DNA of 64,000 bases from contig NZ_JAKZFS010000001.1 of the NCBI RefSeq assembly GCF_022808915.1, forward strand, positions 822,644 to 886,643. The letters run 5' to 3'. This document shows, in pieces, positions 27,990-36,006 of this stretch. Origin of the DNA: Fundidesulfovibrio terrae. Lineage in GTDB: Bacteria > Desulfobacterota > Desulfovibrionia > Desulfovibrionales > Desulfovibrionaceae. The notes below the pieces were generated by a model. It made no database searches. It was not told the DNA's origin and saw only the letters and a list, made by a program, of their open reading frames with translations. The translations under genes were made by a program, and so were the position numbers. Position 1 is the stretch's first letter; each line of letters starts with the position of its first letter.

Positions 27990-28733
27990 ATGAAGCTTCT
28001 CAACCTGGGTTGCGGCGCGCGCCACCATCCTGACTGGGTGAACGTGGATTTCTCTTCGCATTCGCCGGGAGTGCTGGCCCATGATCTCAAGGAGCCGCTT
28101 CCCTTCCCGGACGGGACGTTCGACGCCGTTTATCATTCGCACGTGCTGGAGCATCTGCCCAGGGCGGCCGTTCCAGGATTTCTCGCCGAGTGCCGCAGGG
28201 TTCTCAGGCCGGACGGAGTGATTCGCGTCGCCGTGCCCGACCTGGAGCGCATCGCCAGGACCTACCTCGAATTGCTCGAGGGAGCCGTGGCCGGGAACCA
28301 AGCGGCAATGGCGCGGTACGAGTGGATCGTCCTGGAGTTGTTCGATCAAATGGTGCGCAACGCGCCCGGCGGAGAAATGCTCGCCTACTGGGAGAAAAAC
28401 CCCATGCCGGCGGAAGAGTTCGTTTTCGAACGGGTTGGTTCCGAAGCGAGGAACTGCGTCGCGGCCCTGAGGTCCGCCGAACCCCGGCCCAGATCGGCCC
28501 CCGTGACGGACCCTCTGCGCGTCGGACAATTCCGGCTTTCCGGGGAAGTGCACCAGTGGATGTACGACCGGTATTCCCTCGGCGTGTTGCTCGGTCAGAC
28601 CGGTTTCAGGGAGATCGCCGTGCGGGACGCGCATGAGTCGGCTATTCCCGGTTTCACCGGTTATCTGCTGGACGTGGAACCAGACGGGGCGGTGCGCAAG
28701 CCCGACTCCCTCTTCATGGAGGCCCTGAAATAG
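27990..28733 (+). CDS. Class I SAM-dependent methyltransferase
   Basis: 247 residues from the ATG at 27990, where the protein begins MKLLNLGCGARHHPDWVNVD, the usual start of this subfamily; a GTG at 27951 would add 13 unlikely residues. LPFPDGTFDAVYHSHVLEH, FLAECRRVLRPDGVIRVAVPD and DLERIARTYLELL are the family signature of the methyltransferases found in LPS and capsule operons. The acceptor is unknown. A cysteine-poor C-terminal part includes MYDRYSLGVLLGQTGF. It is 17 nt from the next gene. Confidence 0.82.
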   Translation: MKLLNLGCGARHHPDWVNVDFSSHSPGVLAHDLKEPLPFPDGTFDAVYHSHVLEHLPRAAVPGFLAECRRVLRPDGVIRVAVPDLERIARTYLELLEGAVAGNQAAMARYEWIVLELFDQMVRNAPGGEMLAYWEKNPMPAEEFVFERVGSEARNCVAALRSAEPRPRSAPVTDPLRVGQFRLSGEVHQWMYDRYSLGVLLGQTGFREIAVRDAHESAIPGFTGYLLDVEPDGAVRKPDSLFMEALK

Positions 28734-28750
28734 GGGCGCGCCGGACGATT

Positions 28751-30994
28751 GTGAAGGTTCTCAACGTCATCCAGGGACTGTCGCTCGGCGGAGGGGCCAG
28801 GGCCCTCATCGCCCAGGCGGGGCAATGCATGCGGCTGGGCGGGAGTACCCACAGCCTGGTCAGCCTGGCGCCCGCGAATCCGAGGTCCAGCCGGTCCCTT
28901 GCGCGTGAGGCCGGCCTGGAGGTCATCGATGCCCCTGCCGCGGAAACCCTCAGACGCGTCGTAGCGCAGCATGACATCGTGCACCTGCATTTCTGGAATT
29001 CCCCAGAAATATACGAATTCCTGCGCTCCGATCTTCCTGCGATGCGGCTTCTCGTCACCATGCACGTCGGTGGGGAGTACGCTCCCCAGGTCATCACCAG
29101 GGAGCTGGTGGACTTCGCGGACCGCATCCAGAACACGGGCCCCTTCGCCCACGCCAGGCCAGTGTTTGACGAACTGCCCCCCGAGGTGCGGCGGGAGAAG
29201 GTGCACATGACCTACTGTCCGGCCGATCTCGCCCGGCTCGGCAAGGTTGCCAGACGTGAGCATGCCGGGCTCAACGTGGTGTACATCGGCACCGTCAGTT
29301 TCGTGAAGATGCACCCGGATTTCGTGGAACTGTGCGGCTCGGTGCGTACTCCGGGCTCCCGGTTCACGGTCTGCGGCCCGGGAGACGCTTACCCGCTGCT
29401 TGAGGGGCAGGCGTCCCGGAGCGGGATTCTGGAGCGCTTCGACTTTCTCGGGGAGCAGAAGGACATCCGCCCTCTCCTGGAGACAGCCGACGTGTTCGGC
29501 TACCCGTTGTGCGAGGACAACTATTCGTCTGGCGAGCTCATTTTGCAGGAGGTGGCCCATGCGGGGCTGCCCGCGGTGGTCTTCACCCATGGCGGGGCCG
29601 GGCGCATGGTGCGGGACGGAGTCAACGGCTACGTCGTGCGCTCGCGGGCAGAGTATCGCGAGGCCGTCGAACATCTGCTCGAACATCCGGACGAGCGCGA
29701 GCGCATGGGAAACAACGCCATGCAGATCGCACGCGAATTGTACGCCGAGGGTAAAGCCGGACGGGAAACTTCCCGCCTGTACGAAGAGATGATGCGCCAG
29801 CCCAAGCATGAGCGGGCGTTCCCCGCGCCGGAGACCGGGGAGAGCGTTCCAGGCGTGGAAACGGCCGGGGCGTGCCGCTTTGTGCAGTCGCTGGGCCATG
29901 CCGCCCCGCAGTTCTCCGTGAGCCTGAATTCCAGGGATTTCACCGAACAGTTGGCCGTCGATACCGTGATCGGGGCATCCTCTCCCGTGCTGTCCGTAGG
30001 CGGAGGGGGCATCTCCGATTACCTTCGCCGCTATCCAGATGACATGATGCTGCTGTTCTGGGCGGGGCTGACCGCACTCCAGGGGGGCGACGCCGGGACG
30101 GCGTTGGTGCATTTCACTCGTGCAGCCCGGCATGGCCTGGAGCCTTCCCGCGCCGACTGGCATATCGCCAGGGCCGCGGCGCAGTTGGATGAGCCCGGCA
30201 TGGCCCGGGAGGCGGTTGACCGCCTCGTCGCATCCGGGTTCGAGCCGGAGGCGGTCATGAATTTGTTGGCCGGGTTGCCGGGAACCTCAGGACAGCAGGT
30301 CACGGGGGGGGGCGGCGAACGATGGCGGCAGAGGATGGACGTGTTCCTAGCGTTGGGGTGGCTGGACCGTGCCGTCGACTTGTACCAGGGGCTCGACCGG
30401 GACGAGACGCTCACGCGCGGGATGCTCGACGCGCTGTACCGGTTCGGGCTCGAGTGTCACAAGGCCGGGCGCATGGAAATGGCCGTGCAGGCGTACGACG
30501 CCGTTGGCGGCATGGACGCCCTCGACAGGAGTCTGGCCTCATGGGCGCATTTCAAGCTCGGGGAGCTTTTGCTGGATCAAGGGGAGAAAGAGCAGGCGCG
30601 TGACCATTTCACGCTGGCCGTCAAACTCAAGCCCGACCATGCCAAGGCCCGGATTCTGCTCGTCCCCGATACGCAGCCGCTCTGCGTAAGCGTCGGTGAG
30701 GCCGCGCTTCCGGATGGGTACGTCGCAGTTCCCATGAGTCTGTTCGACGCACCCCTGTGGGAGTATTATTTTACTCGGCGGCGCCCTGATGCCGCACGCC
30801 TGGTCCTTGATTCCTTCTTTGACCGTTTCGAGGCGCAGCGGTTGGCCGGGTTCGCCGGAACCTGGCTCAAGCCCGGAGCGGCCGTGACACTCCTTGTTCC
30901 AGGTGGGTGCTCCCTGGATCAGGCCTTGCGCGCAGACCTCGGGAACATGTTCTCATCCGTTCAGCTCTTCATCGAGCCTGTCCAGGCACGGTAA
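28751..30994 (+). CDS. GT4 glycosyltransferase fused to TPR and LWEY-type C-terminal module
   Basis: 747 residues from a GTG at 28751. Residues 1-350 are a GT-B family 4 glycosyltransferase: MKVLNVIQGLSLGGGAR entry, GEQKDIRPLLETADVFGYP, and SSGELILQEVAHAGLPAVVF with its donor-binding glutamate. The central part is helical and TPR-like. Residues about 590-650 repeat the WAHFKLGELLLDQGEKEQA pattern, then LWEYYFTRRRPD, which is also found in the GT2 gene at 19545. The two proteins thus share a C-terminal module attached to different catalytic domains. This is the last gene of the plus-strand operon; a strong stem-loop follows its stop by about 12 nt. Confidence 0.78.
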   Translation: MKVLNVIQGLSLGGGARALIAQAGQCMRLGGSTHSLVSLAPANPRSSRSLAREAGLEVIDAPAAETLRRVVAQHDIVHLHFWNSPEIYEFLRSDLPAMRLLVTMHVGGEYAPQVITRELVDFADRIQNTGPFAHARPVFDELPPEVRREKVHMTYCPADLARLGKVARREHAGLNVVYIGTVSFVKMHPDFVELCGSVRTPGSRFTVCGPGDAYPLLEGQASRSGILERFDFLGEQKDIRPLLETADVFGYPLCEDNYSSGELILQEVAHAGLPAVVFTHGGAGRMVRDGVNGYVVRSRAEYREAVEHLLEHPDERERMGNNAMQIARELYAEGKAGRETSRLYEEMMRQPKHERAFPAPETGESVPGVETAGACRFVQSLGHAAPQFSVSLNSRDFTEQLAVDTVIGASSPVLSVGGGGISDYLRRYPDDMMLLFWAGLTALQGGDAGTALVHFTRAARHGLEPSRADWHIARAAAQLDEPGMAREAVDRLVASGFEPEAVMNLLAGLPGTSGQQVTGGGGERWRQRMDVFLALGWLDRAVDLYQGLDRDETLTRGMLDALYRFGLECHKAGRMEMAVQAYDAVGGMDALDRSLASWAHFKLGELLLDQGEKEQARDHFTLAVKLKPDHAKARILLVPDTQPLCVSVGEAALPDGYVAVPMSLFDAPLWEYYFTRRRPDAARLVLDSFFDRFEAQRLAGFAGTWLKPGAAVTLLVPGGCSLDQALRADLGNMFSSVQLFIEPVQAR

Positions 30995-31005
30995 AACAAC
31001 GCAGA

Positions 31006-31041
31006 CTGCCCGGCGGGAGTTTCTCTCTCCCAGCCGGGCAG
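31006..31041 (+). terminator. Strong stem-loop after the glycan operon
   Basis: The left arm CTGCCCGGCGGGAG and right arm CTCCCAGCCGGGCAG pair over 14 bp with one bulged A, leaving a loop of about 7 nt. It begins 12 nt after the stop of the last operon gene. No U-tract follows (AAATGATTC), so it is not a textbook intrinsic terminator; it could end transcription with help or protect the 3' end of the transcript. The opposing gene ends at 31194. Confidence 0.6.
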
Positions 31042-31193
31042 CAAATGATTCAGCCGGTGCGCCGCAGTCCGTGACCCGGGGTCACAGGGCGGGTTGCAGT
31101 GTCGTCACGTGATACGCCCAGCGGCATTTCCCAACAGGATGGCGCCGCCGAAAGAACTCCCGGCGGCTATCCAGGCGGTGGCGGACGCGGCCT

Positions 31194-32120
31194 CTACGAG
31201 ACGGCCGCCTTTCTGCGTTCCGGAGCGCCCAGGCGCATCAGATAGTCGTACACGCGCTCGATGGGGTGCGACTGCATGATGTCCACCTGGGCGCGGTTGA
31301 AGGCGTAATGGTGGACGATGGAGTTCTTGACGATGATGTTCTTGAGATGGCCCTCGCGCACGAAGCGGTTGACGATGGACTCGTCGAACTTCTTTTCCCC
31401 GTCTGGGAACCACTCCTCGGGCAGGTTGTACGGGTAGACCTTGTCCATGACCCGATGGTCGTAGAGCACGCAGTTGATGGACAGGTGCGAGCCGGGACCG
31501 GTGCTGACGTGGTGGGGGTCGTCCACGGTGGCCAGGTATTTGGAAATGAGGTCGTCGTCCAGGACCTTGTCCCAGACGAACTGCTGGTAGGCGGTGTTGT
31601 TGCCGATGTCCGGGCCGCGCACCCAGAGTTCCTTGTAGGGGTCGCCGTAGAGGTGACCCATGACGTCCCAGAGTACCTTGGCTCCCATGGTGTTGATGGG
31701 CACCACCGGGGCGATCATGCCCGCCTGGGGATCATTCTGGAATTTGCGGTAGGCGTCGAGAAGCGGCGGCAGCCAGCCCGGAGTGACGAACATGTCGTCA
31801 TCCATCTTCATGACCACGTCCTTGAAATGCAGCTCGTGCACCAGGTTCTGCATGTGGGCCACGCAGGGGTTGTGTCCCGCGGGGGAGCAGTGCACGTCCT
31901 GGACGAGGCCGCCGTATTTCTTCACGTACTTCTGGATGAGCAGCTGGTGCTCGCCGAAGGTGCAGTTGGCCAGGATATAGATTTTCTTGAAGGAGCGCAG
32001 GTCGGTGAACCGCTCCAGGCAGCGCAGGGTGATGAGCAGATTTTTGACGCCCCGGAAGGGGTGCGTCAGGATCATGAGCACGGGCTTTATTTTGGCCTGA
32101 GCGATGTCCACGGTTTTCAT
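31194..32120 (-). CDS. GT-A glycosyltransferase
   Basis: 308 residues from the ATG at 32120, chosen for AAGGAGC about 5 nt upstream; an extension to 32291 lacks such a site. VLMILTHPFRGVKNLLITL begins a GT-A fold, and KMDDDMFVTPGWLPPLL contains the DDD metal-binding motif of nucleotide-sugar glycosyltransferases. STGPGSHLSINCVLYDH and WFPDGEKKFDES are acceptor-side segments. No signal peptide. It faces the plus-strand operon, and I see no partner on its strand before the sheath gene at 32266. It could act on the same glycan; the sugar is unknown. Confidence 0.8.
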   Translation of the reverse strand: MKTVDIAQAKIKPVLMILTHPFRGVKNLLITLRCLERFTDLRSFKKIYILANCTFGEHQLLIQKYVKKYGGLVQDVHCSPAGHNPCVAHMQNLVHELHFKDVVMKMDDDMFVTPGWLPPLLDAYRKFQNDPQAGMIAPVVPINTMGAKVLWDVMGHLYGDPYKELWVRGPDIGNNTAYQQFVWDKVLDDDLISKYLATVDDPHHVSTGPGSHLSINCVLYDHRVMDKVYPYNLPEEWFPDGEKKFDESIVNRFVREGHLKNIIVKNSIVHHYAFNRAQVDIMQSHPIERVYDYLMRLGAPERRKAAVS

Positions 32121-32265
32121 AAGCGCTCCTTGCTTTGCGTTGCCCTCATAAAGCAAGGACCGTGCCGGGGTAAAGTTTGCCTGGGCCGGACCAGGTGAAA
32201 TGTCTTTCGCCAGGCCCCGTACATGTGTTAAGTGCCTAGCAAATCCGTACCCTTCAGGAGCCCTC

Positions 32266-33843
32266 ATGCCGAGCGTCGCGCCGTTCACCATCCTGGCTCT
32301 GGCCCCCTTCGCGCCGAACGCCCCCGAGGGCTACAAGCCCCGCGTGGCCGAGGCCGACCTCTACTCCCTGGACGACGCCGTGGCCGCCGTGGCCCCGAGG
32401 TTCTGGATCGACGTGCCCAAGGATGCCTGCCCCGAGGGGGGGCTCACCGTCGCGATCACGCGCCTGGCCGACTTCAAGCCCTCCGGCATTGTTGCTGGCA
32501 CGCCCTATCTGGCCGATCTGCTGGCCGCGCGCGAGTACCTGCGCGCAGCCCGGAGCGCCAACACCGCCCCGGACGAGGCCGCCGCGCACATTCGCTCATC
32601 CTGGCCGGGACTGCCGCTGGACTTGAGTGTCTCCCCCGCCCGAGAGGCTCCGCAGGCGTCCAGCGCCGTGGACGACATCCTGTCCATGGTGGCCACCGAG
32701 GCGTCACCACAACCCTCCGGCGGGGGGGGCGGCCTGACCTCCTGGCAGGCCCAGTCTGAAACGCTCCTTTCGCGCTGCCTGGCCGCAGTCTTCGCGGATC
32801 CGGCTTTCAAGGCCAGTGAGGCAGCTTGGCGGGGGGCCGAATGCCTGGCCCGCAAGGCCGGGATCAAGCAGGGCGGGCGGGTGCGCGTGAAACTGGTCAG
32901 CTCCGGTCCCGAAACCCTGGAGGCCGCCCTGGCCGGGCTCATGGCCGAACTGGCCGCCGACGTGCCCCATCTGACCGTCATCGACCACGCCTTCGACAAC
33001 ACCCCGGCCAGCCTGGAACTCTTGAACGCCGTGGCCGCATACGCCGACGCCCTGCTGGCCCCCACGGCCGTGGAACTTTCCCCGGTCTTTTTCCGCCTGG
33101 ACGGATGGGAGCAGCTCTCCCGCCTGGGATATCTGCCCCACGCCCTGGAGGACGCGGCCTTCGCCAAATTCCGCAAGCTGCGCGAACACCCTGGCGCGTC
33201 GCGCCTGTGCGCCCTGGTAAACCGGTTTCTCACGCGCGCCCCCTACGGCCCGGGCAACCCGGCCCGGCCCGTTGCGTTCGTCGAGGCAGGGGAGCTCTGG
33301 CTCTCGCCCGTCTGGGGCCTGGCCACCCTGTGCGCCAAGAGCGTGGCCGGGCACGGCTGGCCCACCCGCTTCACCGACTCCATGGAAATACGCGTGGAGG
33401 AGCTGGCCGTGGCCGGCTCAGGCCAGGGACCGGCCCCCACACGGGGGCTATTCGGGGAGAACCAGATCGCGGAACTCATCGAATCGGGCATCACGCCGCT
33501 TCTCTCGGCCAAGGGCAAGGACTACGCCATCATCCCCAGGCAGACCTGCCTGGACGGCGGATCGCTCACCTTCCAGCTCTTTTTCGGGCGCGTGGTGAGC
33601 TTCCTGCTGGACCGGCGCGAACAGGCGGGCGCGGAGGCCGACGCCAAAGCCTCCGCTGATCCGGCCGGATACGTGCGCGCGGCCCTGTTCGAACTGTTCA
33701 ACCAGACCGACCAGACGCCTCCGCCGGACTTGACCGTGGGCGCCGCCGAAGCCAAGGACGGGCGCGTGGGGCTGACCATAAGCTTCACCCCGCCCCGGCA
33801 GGTCATGGGCGGGGAGCGCCTGAGCTTCACGTTCGGCTGGTAG
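32266..33843 (+). CDS. Fused TssB-TssC-like T6SS contractile sheath protein
   Basis: 525 residues from the ATG at 32266, with AGGAG 5 nt upstream. Residues 1-110 match the small sheath subunit (TssB): ITRLADFKPSGI and LADLLAAREYLR correspond to the F-x-x-M-x-D-F-x-P and L-x-x-L-L-x-x-R-x-x-L motifs. After a Gly-rich linker (about 150), the large subunit (TssC) pattern follows: DPAFKASEAAWRGAECLA (the HHPEFQ-LEA-WRG motif), RFLTRAPYG, and ITPLLSAKGKDYAI. Normal TssB is about 165 and TssC about 490 residues, so both parts are shortened and joined. It stands at the left border of the T6SS locus with no sheath gene beside it. I infer one chain serves as both sheath subunits. The assignment is by motif, without a database search. 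Confidence 0.72.
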   Translation: MPSVAPFTILALAPFAPNAPEGYKPRVAEADLYSLDDAVAAVAPRFWIDVPKDACPEGGLTVAITRLADFKPSGIVAGTPYLADLLAAREYLRAARSANTAPDEAAAHIRSSWPGLPLDLSVSPAREAPQASSAVDDILSMVATEASPQPSGGGGGLTSWQAQSETLLSRCLAAVFADPAFKASEAAWRGAECLARKAGIKQGGRVRVKLVSSGPETLEAALAGLMAELAADVPHLTVIDHAFDNTPASLELLNAVAAYADALLAPTAVELSPVFFRLDGWEQLSRLGYLPHALEDAAFAKFRKLREHPGASRLCALVNRFLTRAPYGPGNPARPVAFVEAGELWLSPVWGLATLCAKSVAGHGWPTRFTDSMEIRVEELAVAGSGQGPAPTRGLFGENQIAELIESGITPLLSAKGKDYAIIPRQTCLDGGSLTFQLFFGRVVSFLLDRREQAGAEADAKASADPAGYVRAALFELFNQTDQTPPPDLTVGAAEAKDGRVGLTISFTPPRQVMGGERLSFTFGW

Positions 33844-33944
33844 GGGGACGGAGCGGACATCCGGCGGGGGATTGACCGGCCGGGCTGGACGGGCCTGGTC
33901 GCGCGCCCATGCCGCGCGGGATTCTTGCGCTTCGCCGGGGGCGT

Positions 33945-34160
33945 TCAGCCCCGCAGCAGGAGGTCCAACTCCTGTCCGGTGAGATGGCATTTATCCGAAG
34001 CCGCCACCGCGGCGCGCATGCCCGGGGCCGCGCCAGCGGGATCCGCGCCCACGGCCGGGCGCTCCTCCACGGCGAAGGGGGCCATGGCCCGCCTGGCCAT
34101 GTCCGCCAGGTGCGGCGGCACCAGAAAGCGCATTTCCAGAACGTATCCGTCGTTTCTCAT
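33945..34160 (-). CDS. Small protein, tandem paralog A (unknown function)
   Basis: 71 residues. It is homologous over its length to the next gene: GYxLEMRFLVPxHL, then ARRAMAPFAV, and at the end KCxLTxQELxLLLRG. GAGGA lies 8 nt before the ATG at 34160, and the 16-nt leader (GGCCGCATGAGGAACC) is nearly the same as that of paralog B, so the copies arose by tandem duplication including their ribosome site. The middle 20 residues are Ala/Gly-rich and vary. No membrane segment. I do not recognise the family. It lies in a three-gene minus-strand unit inside the T6SS locus, which suggests a T6SS-linked role (inference). Confidence 0.7.
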   Translation of the reverse strand: MRNDGYVLEMRFLVPPHLADMARRAMAPFAVEERPAVGADPAGAAPGMRAAVAASDKCHLTGQELDLLLRG

Positions 34161-34298
34161 GATGGGTTCCTCATGCGGCCTTGGGCCGGGCGGGCGGTTG
34201 CCCCCCGCCGGGGTCGCCGCATACCATGTGGACGCCCGGCCAGAGCCCTCAGTTACGCCCTGCCATGAGGAAGACGACCCGGACCGGAGGGCGCCCCG

Positions 34299-34502
34299 CT
34301 ATCCTCGCAACAGAAGTTCCAACTCCTGGTCCGTAAGCTGGCATTTTTCCGATGACGCGCGTCTCTTGCCCTTGCCCCGTGGACCGGTGACCACGGGCGT
34401 GAGTTCCCCCACTGCGAAGGGGGCCATGGCCCGCCTGGCCAGGCCCACCAGATGCAGCGGCACCAGGAAGCGCATCTCCAGGATGTATCCGTTTTTTTTC
34501 AT
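34299..34502 (-). CDS. Small protein, tandem paralog B (unknown function)
   Basis: 67 residues, paralog of the gene at 33945 with about 60% identity by eye. Shared are the start MxxxGYxLEMRFLVPxHL, the ARRAMAPFAV core and the C-terminal KCQLTDQELELLLRG. It has a basic middle (GKGKRR) in place of the Ala-rich stretch of copy A. GAGGA lies 8 nt upstream in the shared leader. It follows the 258-residue gene by 45 nt and probably shares its transcript. Function unknown; the length and conserved single cysteine near the C-terminus might suit a binding partner or adaptor. Confidence 0.72.
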   Translation of the reverse strand: MKKNGYILEMRFLVPLHLVGLARRAMAPFAVGELTPVVTGPRGKGKRRASSEKCQLTDQELELLLRG

Positions 34503-34547
34503 CGCAGGTTCCTCGTGCGGCCGCCCGGGTGAGGCCGGGCAAGGCCG

Positions 34548-35324
34548 CTATTTGAGCCCCACCACGTAGAGCTCCGCCTCGTCGCCCTCGGGCAGGCTGC
34601 CGAAGGCCACGGCCTTGGGATAGCCCTTCACCCGCAGGTAATAGGAGTTCCCCTCGTCCAGGGAGTTCTTCACCGCCCAGGCGTCGAAGGCGCTCTCGCC
34701 CATGGAGAACTTCACGCCCTTCATGGGGTATTCCAGCACGGCCCTCTCGGGCACGGTGCCGCGCGGGCCCACGCCGTGCGCGTCCACCTCGGCCCCCTCG
34801 GTGCCGAAGATGGCCCCTGCCCAGGCGTGACCCTTGGCCGGGCCGACCTCGAACCATTGCCCCAGGCCCGGCAGAGGGTGGATGTCCAGGTGGTACTGCG
34901 TTGCGACGGCGGGCACGGGCGTGTTGGCCTTGGCCACCAGCTTGGGCATGAGCGACGCGTCGTCGGCCAGGGCGACTGCCCCCTTGAGCGGCGTGGGCAG
35001 CGTGGCCGGGTCCACGGCCCCTGCGTCGCCGATGATCAGGATGGGAAATCCGTGCCCCTTCAGGGCCTGCACCATGGCTGCCAGCATGGACAAGCCGTAG
35101 CGCTTGGTCTCGTCGGCGAAGCTGGCCTGCGCGCCCCGGATCACCCATGCCGCCGTCTCGGGCTTGGATATCTCGGAAAATGCCCCCGCCCATTGCATCT
35201 TGTCCAGGTCGTCCACCCAGAAGTGGCCGTTTACGCCCAGTCCGTAACGGTGGATGGCCTCGAAAAGCGCCTTCCCCTTGGCCTCGTCCTTTTCCAGGAT
35301 GGTCGCCCAGATACTCTTGGTCAT
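34548..35324 (-). CDS. Hypothetical protein in T6SS locus
   Basis: 258 residues from the ATG at 35324 (AAGG about 8 nt upstream); an upstream ATG at 35345 adds 7 residues. I do not recognise the family. It starts MTKSIWATILEKDEAKGKALF, broken here only by normal flow into an HFWVDDLDKMQW segment. The middle contains ILIIGDAGAVDPATLP, and the end is beta-rich (SYYLRVKGYPKAVAFGSLP). No signal peptide, transmembrane helix or cysteines in pairs are seen. It is the first gene of the minus-strand unit that includes the two small paralogs and is divergent from the NlpC/P60 gene. A T6SS accessory, effector or structural role is possible but not shown. Confidence 0.65.
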   Translation of the reverse strand: MTKSIWATILEKDEAKGKALFEAIHRYGLGVNGHFWVDDLDKMQWAGAFSEISKPETAAWVIRGAQASFADETKRYGLSMLAAMVQALKGHGFPILIIGDAGAVDPATLPTPLKGAVALADDASLMPKLVAKANTPVPAVATQYHLDIHPLPGLGQWFEVGPAKGHAWAGAIFGTEGAEVDAHGVGPRGTVPERAVLEYPMKGVKFSMGESAFDAWAVKNSLDEGNSYYLRVKGYPKAVAFGSLPEGDEAELYVVGLK

Positions 35325-35436
35325 GACCCAACCTTTGCTAAACATTGAGAAAGAGGATTTTCCTTTGTCTTAAGCTTTGCTATAGCCCATTGCCAAGGGC
35401 CAGGACAACAATTTCCGTCCGTCCGGAGTTGCCTCG

Positions 35437-36006
35437 ATGACCACCGGTGCAAAGTGGGTGTTGGCGTGCTTTCTGATCGTCTCGGCGTGCCTTTCGGCGC
35501 TGGGGCTCGGGCTTGGAGCGCGCTCGGCCGCCGCCCCGGCCCGGCCCGCCTCCGACAGCCAGGGCATGGAACTCACCCTGGACATCCTGCGCGGCGGCGT
35601 TCCCCCCTGGTTCGCCCGCGAACCGGCCTTCGCGGCCCGGCTCCTGGCCCTGGCCACGTCCCAGGTGGGGCGCGGCTACGTTTTCGGCGGGGCCACCCCG
35701 GCCGGATTCGACTGCTCGGGGTTCACCAGCTGGGCCTACCGCAAGTCGGGCGTGGAGCTGCCGCGCACCTCCGGCCAGCAGTTCCTGGCGGGAAAGCCCG
35801 TGGCCGTCTCCGGCCTGCGCCCCGGCGACCTGGTGTTTTTCGGCGGCTCGCGTGTGGACCATGTGGGCATCTATCTCTCCGAGGGCCGGTTCATCCATAG
35901 TTCGCGCTCGAGCGGGCATGTGGCCGTGGATGATCTCTCGGGCTCCTATTGGAGCCGCAACTTCGCCGGCGCGCGCCGCGTCGCGTCGCAGGAGGCGATC
36001 CGATGA
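35437..36006 (+). CDS. NlpC/P60 family cell-wall peptidase, exported
   Basis: 189 residues. The N-terminal 30 residues are a hydrophobic signal region with a possible lipobox (VSAC). The NlpC/P60 domain follows, with catalytic Cys93 in DCSGF, His142 in DHVGIYL and His154 in FIHSS. The family cleaves D-Glu-DAP peptide bonds in peptidoglycan. Its stop overlaps the next gene (ATGA), so the two are translated together. Position within the T6SS locus raises the idea of a peptidoglycan-opening enzyme for machine assembly. It could also be a Tae-like amidase effector, but an own signal peptide argues against T6SS delivery. Confidence 0.88.
   Translation: MTTGAKWVLACFLIVSACLSALGLGLGARSAAAPARPASDSQGMELTLDILRGGVPPWFAREPAFAARLLALATSQVGRGYVFGGATPAGFDCSGFTSWAYRKSGVELPRTSGQQFLAGKPVAVSGLRPGDLVFFGGSRVDHVGIYLSEGRFIHSSRSSGHVAVDDLSGSYWSRNFAGARRVASQEAIR

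Noticed and set aside
31006-31041. Considered as a classical rho-independent terminator
   Set aside because: The stem is strong but no U-tract follows, so I list it as a stem-loop with moderate confidence only.
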